Source: Lachnospiraceae bacterium
GTDB taxonomy: Bacteria > Bacillota > Clostridia > Lachnospirales > Lachnospiraceae
DNA length: 13,322 bases
NCBI GenBank assembly: GCA_021199395.1
Contig: JAJQIE010000297.1
Span: forward strand, 1 to 13,322
Direction of reading: 5' to 3'
In this document: piece by piece, positions 7,317-12,359 of the stretch
How positions within the stretch are numbered: position 1 is the stretch's first letter
Layout of the letters: every line of letters begins with the position of its first letter
The notes under the pieces: generated by a model
Told to the model about the DNA's origin: nothing
Seen by the model: only the letters and a program-made list of their open reading frames with translations
The model's database searches: none
Translations under genes and position numbers: made by a program

Positions 7317-7862
7317 TCAGTCGAGAAATCCTCTGTGCTCCGACGGAGAAAGTACAAACCATACCTTCCCCTCAATATAATCACTTTTTACGACACCGAC
7401 ATCCGCAAAACGGCTGTCCTCACTGTTATTGCGGTTATCACCGAGCACAAAATACTCTCTGTCTCCGAGCGTTATCCCATCTTCGGCCATTCCGGCGTTC
7501 GTAATAGCGGGATAGCTCTTTTCCTCCAGATATACGGCTCCATCGATATAAATCATACCGTCTTTGATCTGTACAGTCTCTCCCGGCAGGCCGATCACGC
7601 GTTTGATGCTGGTATAAGCGGTACTGCTTCCATTCGGCTTGAAGGCGATCACATCGCCGCGCTCCGGAGAGCCGAACTGGTAGACCAGCGTATTTAAAAG
7701 AACCGTATCGCCTCCGGAAAGCGTTGTGTCCATCGACTGGCCGATGTTCGTCCTTGTCTGTCCGAAAAAGTATACCACAACATAAGCAAACAGGATAACT
7801 ACCAGAATTTCAAAGGTCCACAAAAGTATGTTCCGAATCACGGATTTTTTCTTTTTCTTCAC
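7317..7862 (-). CDS. lepB: Signal peptidase I, copy 3 (GTG start)
   Basis: Third type I signal peptidase, 181 residues. The N-terminus MKKKKKSVIRN is followed by one membrane segment at about 11-33 and an outer catalytic domain. Nucleophile Ser43 sits in IGQSMDTTL, box C is RGDVIAF at 68-74, general base Lys87 in SIKRVIGLPGE, and box E is GDNRNNSEDSR at 141-151. It is the most divergent of the three: Pro of SMxP is Thr, the Phe of box C is Gly, and the YY before IKR is replaced by TS. The start is a GTG at 7860-7862 with a strong GGAGGA 5 bases upstream. It is the first gene after the rplS terminator and its leader carries a perfect 10-bp hairpin. All catalytic residues are intact, so it is expected to be active. 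Confidence 0.95.
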   Translation of the reverse strand: MKKKKKSVIRNILLWTFEILVVILFAYVVVYFFGQTRTNIGQSMDTTLSGGDTVLLNTLVYQFGSPERGDVIAFKPNGSSTAYTSIKRVIGLPGETVQIKDGMIYIDGAVYLEEKSYPAITNAGMAEDGITLGDREYFVLGDNRNNSEDSRFADVGVVKSDYIEGKVWFVLSPSEHRGFLD

Positions 7863-7881
7863 CGGATTCCTCCTTACTTAC

Positions 7882-7905
7882 AGGAAACGACATTCGTCGT
7901 TTCCT
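7882..7905. repeat. 10-bp perfect hairpin, related to the one at 10006-10037
   Basis: AGGAAACGAC (7882-7891) and GTCGTTTCCT (7896-7905) are perfect inverse complements around the loop ATTC. On the plus strand the stem runs directly into T residues (7905-7908), as in a terminator for plus-strand transcripts; on the minus strand it has an A tract in front and no U tract behind, and lies 8 bases upstream of the ribosome binding site of signal peptidase copy 3. The same arm sequence recurs at 10028-10038. Possible roles: block to antisense transcription, mRNA stability element, or a small dispersed repeat. Confidence 0.7.
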
Positions 7906-7921
7906 TTTGCGCCGGAAATTC

Positions 7922-7951
7922 AAAAAGGGAGAATACATAATGTAATCTCCC
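7922..7951 (-). terminator. Intrinsic terminator after rplS
   Basis: On the minus strand, starting 12 bases after the rplS stop codon, GGGAGA-T-TACA pairs with TGTA-T-TCTCCC (7951-7927): 10 base pairs with one T-T mismatch and a 3-base loop. It is followed at once by TTTTT (7926-7922). This is a classical Rho-independent terminator and closes the rimM-trmD-rplS unit. I find no clear promoter between it and signal peptidase copy 3, so partial readthrough or a promoter inside rplS is implied. Confidence 0.88.
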
Positions 7952-7962
7952 TGATCCGATCC

Positions 7963-8310
7963 TTATTTCACCAGCTCTTTTACCTTCGCTCTCTTTCCTA
8001 CGCGCCCTCTCAGGTAATTCAGCTTCGCGCGTCTGACTTTACCGCGACGGATAACTTCTACCTTCTCAACGTTCGGGGAATGCAGCGGCCAGGTTTTCTC
8101 AACACCGACACCATTTGAAATCTTACGGACTGTGAAAGTCGCTCTCACGCTTCCGCCCTGCTTTTTCATCACAATTCCTTCAAAAACCTGAATTCTCTCA
8201 CGGTTTCCCTCTTTGATCTTTCCGTAAACTCTGACTGTATCGCCTACGGAGAACTGCGGTGCCTCAGCCTTCAGCTGAGCTTCTTCGATGTTCCTGATAA
8301 TATCGTTCAT
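7963..8310 (-). CDS. rplS: 50S ribosomal protein L19
   Basis: L19 lies at the interface of the 30S and 50S subunits. The 115-residue product begins [14 protein letters not shown] and shows the family features [20 protein letters not shown] in the first half, [12 protein letters not shown] in the middle, [20 protein letters not shown] and the basic C-terminus [20 protein letters not shown]. The start is the ATG at 8308-8310, with AAGGAGG 6 bases upstream; a longer frame to 8352 has no such site and adds residues foreign to L19. It is the last gene of rimM-trmD-rplS and is followed by an intrinsic terminator. The 105-base gap before it may hold an L19 leader. Confidence 0.98.
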   Translation of the reverse strand: MNDIIRNIEEAQLKAEAPQFSVGDTVRVYGKIKEGNRERIQVFEGIVMKKQGGSVRATFTVRKISNGVGVEKTWPLHSPNVEKVEVIRRGKVRRAKLNYLRGRVGKRAKVKELVK

Positions 8311-8415
8311 TGTGTGCCTCCTTAATATACTGGATGTTCTTAATACCCGCACTCAGAATAACTCCGGCGCTTCTGTAACAGAGGACCATCTCTTTTCACA
8401 ACGCAAATTAGTGTA
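8311..8415 (-). promoter_or_regulatory. trmD-rplS spacer, possible L19 leader RNA
   Basis: This 105-base spacer is unusually long inside a tight operon. An L19 leader that regulates rplS is known in Firmicutes at this place. In the minus-strand RNA, CAGAA (8375-8371 region) can pair with UUCUG (8358-8354) across a 12-base loop, or alternatively CAGA (8379-8382, complement read as UCUG/CAGA) can form a small competing stem; GAUG (8390-8387) and CAUC (8336-8333) could close an outer helix. These stems are short. The call rests mainly on position, and a covariance model search would decide it. The rest of the spacer holds the rplS ribosome binding site. Confidence 0.3.
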
Positions 8416-9318
8416 TCATGATTCATGACAAAATGCAAGAAGTTTTCCCAAAAAATCCTTCTGTTCCTCTGTCAGACTGTACCCGCTCCTGTTATTCAGC
8501 ACATCCAGCAGGAATTTTCGGTCCGCTTTATCAAATGCAACGGTTTCCAGAAGCTCCGGACGGGTTTTTAATGTACGGAGCAGGGACTGGTTCCGCCGCC
8601 AGCGGTCCACATTCCCATGATGCCCGGATAAAAGCACCGGAGGAACCGCCTGTCCCCTCCAGATCTCCGGCCGGCTGTACTGCGGATACTCCAAAAGCCC
8701 GTCCGAAAAGCTCTCCGACTGTCCGGAATCGGCATTGCTCAGCACGCCCGGAACCATACGGGCAATGGCATCCATCATAACCATAGAGGGAAGCTCCCCG
8801 CCGGTCAGGACATAATCGCCAATGGATACCTGATCCGTCACGATCGCGTCCAGAACCCGCTCGTCAATCCCCTCATAATGTCCGCACAGAAAAATCAGAT
8901 CTTTTTCGTTCGCAAGCTCCAAAGCCATTTTCTGGTTAAACACACGCCCCTGCGGAGTCAGGTAGATCAGGCGCGGGGGCACTGCGGATTTTCGCATCTC
9001 TCCACATTCCAGAGTCTGCTCCGGACTGATCTCAGGCGCTGTGCATATTTCCGCTTCAAGCTCCTTTTTCGGCCGACTGCCTTCCATCCGATGGATCAGT
9101 TCTTCGTAAGCACGGCAGACCGGCTCCGCCTGCATGACCATACCCGCGCCGCCGCCGTAGGGATAATCGTCGATTCTTCCATTTCCGGTGACGGAATAAT
9201 CGCGGATATTAATCGTTTCCAGGGTGATCAGTCCTTTAGCGATCGCGCGTCCGATAATACTCGTATTCATACCCTGCTCAATCATTTCCGGAAACAGAGT
9301 CATCACATAAAAATTCAT
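8416..9318 (-). CDS. trmD: tRNA (guanine(37)-N1)-methyltransferase, with an internal insertion
   Basis: Methylates G37 next to the anticodon using S-adenosylmethionine, which prevents +1 frameshifting. The SPOUT trefoil-knot motifs are present: YPYGGGAGMVMQAEP at 52-66, PRLIYLTPQGRVFNQ at 115-129, LCGHYEGIDERV at 144-155, SIGDYVLTGGELP at 165-177, and SFSDGLLEYPQYSRPEIW at 203-220 with the likely catalytic Asp206. The usual length is about 245 residues; this one has 300, mostly because of a 35-residue hydrophilic insertion at about 78-113, between the N-terminal domain helix and PRLIYL. The ATG at 9316-9318 overlaps the rimM stop by 4 bases, and GGAGGGG lies about 8 bases upstream, inside rimM. 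Identification is certain; the role of the insertion is unknown. Confidence 0.97.
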   Translation of the reverse strand: MNFYVMTLFPEMIEQGMNTSIIGRAIAKGLITLETINIRDYSVTGNGRIDDYPYGGGAGMVMQAEPVCRAYEELIHRMEGSRPKKELEAEICTAPEISPEQTLECGEMRKSAVPPRLIYLTPQGRVFNQKMALELANEKDLIFLCGHYEGIDERVLDAIVTDQVSIGDYVLTGGELPSMVMMDAIARMVPGVLSNADSGQSESFSDGLLEYPQYSRPEIWRGQAVPPVLLSGHHGNVDRWRRNQSLLRTLKTRPELLETVAFDKADRKFLLDVLNNRSGYSLTEEQKDFLGKLLAFCHES

Positions 9319-9902
9319 TCCAGAAGCCCCTCCAGCAAATGCACAAGCATCGTACCACCCTCAATACTGACATCCAGAATACACTGCCGGATCGCCGGGA
9401 TCAGCACCTGACGCCCGTCGGCAAGAGTCGCCTCATAAACATCGTTCGCCCCGGTCTGCAGCACATCTGTCAGCTCGCCGAAATAATAGCCCTTCCCACC
9501 GCCATCATCCGGGGAGACTTCCGCGCGGTCTGATAAAACCTCTTCATCCGTATATATTTTTAAACCGATCAGATCCGCTATAAAATATTCCCCTTCTTCA
9601 AGCTTCACCGCGTCCCTGCGCGTCACATACAGCGCACAGCCCCGGAAATTTTCAACATCCTCGATCCGATCCAGCCCCCGAAACTTCAGAATTACAAGAT
9701 TTTTAAAAAACCTTACCCGTTCGATCTCCACCGGACGCATATCCGCCGAAGAAGCTCCCGCGCGCGGCGCGTGCTTTGTCTCAAGCAATACGGATTTCAG
9801 CTTTTTAAATCTCGCCGGATCGTCCGTCGTCGGGAAAACCTTGACCTCCCCTGCAAGGCCATGCGTGGAGGTCACAGCGCCTACCTGCAATAATTCCTGC
9901 AT
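9315..9902 (-). CDS. rimM: 16S rRNA processing / 30S maturation factor RimM
   Basis: RimM binds ribosomal protein S19 and assists maturation of the 30S head. The 195-residue protein has the N-terminal RimM beta-barrel (VGAVTSTHGLAGEVKVFPTT at 7-26, RFFKNLVILKFRGLDRIEDV at 64-83, RDAVKLEEGEYF at 96-107) and the PRC-barrel C-terminus (DLIGLKIYTDE at 110-120, DVLQTGANDVYEA at 146-158, LIPAIRQCILDVSIEGG near 166-182). It is about 25 residues longer than usual because of two hydrophilic insertions, at about 44-55 and 121-136. The ATG at 9900-9902 has AGGAG 8 bases upstream. It follows an intrinsic terminator or attenuator and overlaps trmD. The rimM-trmD-rplS order is widely conserved. Confidence 0.96.
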   Translation of the reverse strand: MQELLQVGAVTSTHGLAGEVKVFPTTDDPARFKKLKSVLLETKHAPRAGASSADMRPVEIERVRFFKNLVILKFRGLDRIEDVENFRGCALYVTRRDAVKLEEGEYFIADLIGLKIYTDEEVLSDRAEVSPDDGGGKGYYFGELTDVLQTGANDVYEATLADGRQVLIPAIRQCILDVSIEGGTMLVHLLEGLLE

Positions 9903-9924
9903 AAATTATTCTCCTGCCACTTTG

Positions 9925-9954
9925 AAAAAAGGAGCTGTCGGATTCAACAGCCCC
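9925..9954 (-). terminator. Intrinsic terminator or attenuator in the rimM leader
   Basis: On the minus strand GGGGCTGT (9954-9947) pairs with ACAGCTCC (9938-9931): 8 base pairs including one G-U, loop of 8 bases, followed by six T residues (9930-9925). The T run ends only 9 bases before the rimM ribosome binding site. No good promoter lies between it and rimM, so transcripts that reach rimM must read through it. An upstream segment near 9981-9972, reading GGAGGCTGTC, could pair with the GACAGCTCC arm and compete with the terminator, as in attenuators. The terminator shape is direct; regulation is inference. Confidence 0.75.
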
Positions 9955-10005
9955 CTGTCCACTATCCCTGAGCAGAGACAGCCTCCGCCTCATACTCAGA
10001 AATAT

Positions 10006-10037
10006 AGGAAACGGCAAAAGTAAATTTGTCGTTTCCT
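10006..10037. repeat. 13-bp hairpin after khpA, related to the one at 7882-7905
   Basis: AGGAAACGGCAAA (10006-10018) pairs with TTTGTCGTTTCCT (10025-10037); one pair is G-T (10014 with 10029), which is a wobble in plus-strand RNA and a mismatch in minus-strand RNA. Loop AGTAAA. The arm GTCGTTTCCTTT is identical over 12 bases to 7896-7907. It begins 5 bases after the khpA stop on the minus strand and lacks a U tract in that direction; on the plus strand it is followed by a T-rich stretch. The better pairing on the plus strand hints that it acts on antisense transcripts. Confidence 0.65.
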
Positions 10038-10042
10038 TTATC

Positions 10043-10273
10043 TTACTGTAAAATGTCCACAACGACCTTTTTATCTTCCCTGGTCGCCGCTGCCTTTACG
10101 ACAGAGCGGATAGCCTTCGCGATCCTCCCTTGCTTGCCGATAACCTTTCCCATATCAGAAGGGGCAACCTTTAATTCCAGGACAAGCGTTTTGTCGCTTT
10201 CCTTTTCGGTAACCTCCACCTCATCCGGATGCTCAACCAGAGATTTTGCAATTACTTCCAGTAGCTCTTTCAT
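10043..10273 (-). CDS. khpA: KH-domain RNA-binding protein KhpA (YlqC)
   Basis: A 76-residue single KH-domain protein. In Gram-positive bacteria KhpA pairs with KhpB (EloR/Jag), binds RNA and influences cell elongation and division. The core shows VIGKQGRIAKAIRSVVKAAA at about 45-64, with the GxxG RNA-binding loop GKQG at 46-49, flanked by beta strands LVLELKVAP and KKVVVDILQ. Length is typical. The ATG at 10271-10273 has GAGG about 9 bases upstream. It lies 24 bases after rpsP, its standard neighbour, and is the last gene before the rimM-proximal terminator. Confidence 0.95.
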   Translation of the reverse strand: MKELLEVIAKSLVEHPDEVEVTEKESDKTLVLELKVAPSDMGKVIGKQGRIAKAIRSVVKAAATREDKKVVVDILQ

Positions 10274-10297
10274 ATCTGCTCACCTCGAATTGAAACG

Positions 10298-10543
10298 TTA
10301 TTTTTCGATACCGGCCAGCTTGAAAAGCTTCCCGACTGTCTCAGTCGGCTGAGCTCCGCTTGCAAGCCACTTCTTTGCCAGTTCTTCGTTGATCTTGAAC
10401 TCGCTCGGATCAGTGTTCGGATTGTAAGTACCGAGTTCTTCGATACATCTTCCGTCTCTTGGAGATCTTGCATCTGCTACAACGATTCTATAGTATGGAT
10501 TTTTCTTTTTACCCATTCTTCTTAATCTGATCTTTACTGCCAC
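10298..10543 (-). CDS. rpsP: 30S ribosomal protein S16 (GTG start)
   Basis: S16 is an early-binding protein of the 30S body. The 81-residue product reads [19 protein letters not shown] at the N-terminus, then [21 protein letters not shown], with the C-terminal [20 protein letters not shown]; all are hallmarks of S16. I chose the GTG at 10541-10543 because GGAGG lies 8 bases upstream and the protein then starts exactly like its homologues. A GTG at 10552 directly abuts the same site and would add three residues, which is unlikely. It sits 30 bases after ffh and 24 bases before khpA. Confidence 0.97.
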   Translation of the reverse strand: MAVKIRLRRMGKKKNPYYRIVVADARSPRDGRCIEELGTYNPNTDPSEFKINEELAKKWLASGAQPTETVGKLFKLAGIEK

Positions 10544-10573
10544 TTCATTCACCTCCTGTATTTTCTGTATTAT

Positions 10574-11923
10574 TTAAAAGGGAAGTTTTAACTTACCTCT
10601 TTTAGCTCCTTTGCCTCCGAACATTCCGGAATATTGCTTCATCATCTTGCGACTCTGTTCAAACTGCTTTACCAGCCGGTTTACCTCGCTGATATCTACG
10701 CCGGCGCCCGCGGCGATCCTTCTCTTTCTGGAAAGATTCAGGATGTCCGGATTCGAGCGTTCCTTAGGCGTCATGGAATATATGATCGCCTCGATCCGCG
10801 CCATCTGCTTTTCATCGATGGCATCCTCCAGCTGCTTCATCTGTGAACCGCCGATCCCCGGCATCATATTGAGCACGCTGGATATCCCGCCCATGTTTTT
10901 CATCTGGTTCATGCTTTCGAGATAATCATCAAAGCCAAACTGGGCCTTGCGGAGCCGCTGCTCCATCGATCTGGCTTTTTCCTCGTCAATATTCTCCTGC
11001 GCTTTCTCAATCAGGGAGAGGACGTCGCCCATCCCCAGTATCCGGGACGCCATCCGATCCGGATAAAACTGCTCCAGATCCGAGAGCTTTTCTCCCATGC
11101 CGACATACAGGATCGGTTTGCCGCAGGTCGCCTTGATCGAAAGCGCCGCGCCGCCCCTCGTATCGCCGTCAAGCTTCGTAAGGATCACGCCGTCAATACC
11201 GATCTTCTCCTCAAACATTGAAGCGACATTCACTGCGTCCTGGCCGGTCATCGCGTCAACGACCAGAATCGTCTGATCTACAGCGACGGTATCTTTGATC
11301 TCCTGCAGCTCGCGCATCATATCCTCATCAATGTGAAGACGCCCGGCTGTATCCAGAAATACCAGATTCAGGTTGTGCTCTTTTGCATAACGGATGGATT
11401 CCTGCGCGATATGCACCGGATTCTCCTTATCCCCAAGAGAAAACACCTCTACGCCCTGCTTCTCGCCATTGATCTCAAGCTGTCTGATCGCGGCCGGCCG
11501 ATATACGTCGCAGGCGACCAGCAGCGGCCTGCGTCCCTTTGACCTGAACTTGCCTGCAAGCTTGGCTGCTGTGGTGGTCTTGCCCGCGCCCTGGAGCCCG
11601 GCCATCATGATCACTGTCACCTCATTCCCAGGGCGAAGCGCTATCTCTGTCGTCTCTGAACCCATCAGAGCCGTGAGCTCGTCATTTACGATCTTTATGA
11701 CCATCTGCCCCGGATTCAGGCCATTCATAACGTCCTGTCCGATTGCCTTGGCCTCGACAGATTTTACAAACTGTTTTACCACCCTGAAGCTGACATCCGC
11801 CTCCAGAAGAGCCATCTTGACCTCTTTGAGTGCGGCCTTTACATCCGCCTCCGTCAACCGTCCCTTGCTGCGCAGATTCTTAAATACATTCTGCAGCTTC
11901 TCCGATAAGCTTTCAAAAGCCAT
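10574..11923 (-). CDS. ffh: Signal recognition particle protein Ffh (SRP54)
   Basis: Binds 4.5S/scRNA and signal sequences of nascent proteins and, with FtsY, delivers ribosomes to the membrane. In 449 residues: N domain (1-95, with ALLEADVSFRVVK), NG GTPase domain with G1 GLQGAGKTT at 109-117, ACDVYRPAAIRQL at 137-149, G3 DTAGR at 191-195, G4 TKLDGDTRGGAAL at 249-261 and the closing loop GMGEKLSDLE at 275-284. The methionine-rich M domain runs from about 325 to 435 (FGFDDYLESMNQMKNMGG, MMPGIGG, MTPKER, SRKRRIAAGAG), and a short glycine/lysine-rich tail ends KLKLPF. The ATG at 11921-11923 starts 1 base after the ylxM stop, with GAGGAG inside the ylxM end, so the two are coupled. Confidence 0.98.
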   Translation of the reverse strand: MAFESLSEKLQNVFKNLRSKGRLTEADVKAALKEVKMALLEADVSFRVVKQFVKSVEAKAIGQDVMNGLNPGQMVIKIVNDELTALMGSETTEIALRPGNEVTVIMMAGLQGAGKTTTAAKLAGKFRSKGRRPLLVACDVYRPAAIRQLEINGEKQGVEVFSLGDKENPVHIAQESIRYAKEHNLNLVFLDTAGRLHIDEDMMRELQEIKDTVAVDQTILVVDAMTGQDAVNVASMFEEKIGIDGVILTKLDGDTRGGAALSIKATCGKPILYVGMGEKLSDLEQFYPDRMASRILGMGDVLSLIEKAQENIDEEKARSMEQRLRKAQFGFDDYLESMNQMKNMGGISSVLNMMPGIGGSQMKQLEDAIDEKQMARIEAIIYSMTPKERSNPDILNLSRKRRIAAGAGVDISEVNRLVKQFEQSRKMMKQYSGMFGGKGAKRGKLKLPF

Positions 11924-11924
11924 T

Positions 11925-12269
11925 CTATAACTCCTCTAAAATCTGCTCTGACAGTTCAGAAACCTGTCCGACAAATGTCTTTTTATCCATCTCATCCCAC
12001 TGTGCGGACAGCGCCTGAATCTGCTGCACCTTTTCTCGTATTTTCAGAAAACGCTCCACCAGATGCAGCTTTGACTCGTACTCTTCCAGAAGGCGGTCGC
12101 TCCGCTTCACCTGCTCATGCACGCCCTGTCGGCTGATACCAAACATCTGCGCAGCCTCCGAATAGGAAATATCCTCCTGGACAACCGCTTCATAGATGGT
12201 TCTCTGATGATCTGTGAGCAGTTCACCATAAAAATCAAACAGCAGAGCCTGCCGCAATACATCGTCCAT
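11925..12269 (-). CDS. ylxM: YlxM family helix-turn-helix protein, SRP operon
   Basis: A 114-residue UPF0122/YlxM protein. Its sigma-70 region 4-like helix-turn-helix (DISYSEAAQMFGISRQGVHE, about 33-52) is preceded by the family signature LLFDFYGELLTDHQRTIYE. Members sit upstream of ffh in Firmicutes, and the streptococcal homologue has been reported to bind SRP components and stimulate GTPase cycling; DNA binding is not proven. The C-terminal half (about 60-110) is helical and charged. The start is ambiguous: ATG at 12269 (GGCGG 8 bases upstream, my choice), ATG at 12275 or GTG at 12278. The predicted promoter places the transcript start only about 2-11 bases ahead of these codons. It ends 1 base before ffh. 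Confidence 0.92.
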   Translation of the reverse strand: MDDVLRQALLFDFYGELLTDHQRTIYEAVVQEDISYSEAAQMFGISRQGVHEQVKRSDRLLEEYESKLHLVERFLKIREKVQQIQALSAQWDEMDKKTFVGQVSELSEQILEEL

Positions 12270-12286
12270 GTCCATCACCGCCGATT

Positions 12287-12315
12287 ATCATACACGCAAA
12301 GCAGGAGCCTGTCAA
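12287..12315 (-). promoter_or_regulatory. Sigma-A type promoter for ylxM-ffh operon
   Basis: On the minus strand a perfect TTGACA (12315-12310) is 17 bases from TATGAT (12292-12287), 5 of 6 matches to TATAAT. The predicted transcription start is near 12280, so the ylxM leader would be only about 11 bases before the ATG at 12269, or 2-5 bases before the alternative starts. The -35 hexamer lies in the distal arm of the palindrome at 12302-12339. This is the best promoter in the window. Confidence 0.8.
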
Positions 12316-12339
12316 GTATTTTTTATTGACAGGCTCCTG
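12302..12339. terminator. 14-bp perfect palindrome between the sialidase-like gene and ylxM
   Basis: CAGGAGCCTGTCAA (12302-12315) is the exact inverse complement of TTGACAGGCTCCTG (12326-12339), with a 10-base A/T-rich loop. It begins 20 bases after the sialidase-like stop codon on the minus strand, a normal terminator place. However the stem is followed there by CTTTGCG, not a U run, so it is a weak intrinsic terminator or an mRNA end-protecting hairpin. Each arm contains TTGACA, and the minus-strand one serves as the ylxM -35 element. Confidence 0.7.
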
Positions 12340-12359
12340 ATAAATATTATTATAAAAAC

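Noticed and set aside
9988..10030. Possible minus-strand promoter TTGCCG-N17-TATGAG ahead of rimM
   Set aside because: Each hexamer matches only 4 of 6 consensus positions, and the -35 part lies in the hairpin arm; too weak to list as a feature.
10270..10473. Minus-strand 67-residue frame overlapping rpsP
   Set aside because: It is an alternative frame of rpsP, which is certain by homology.
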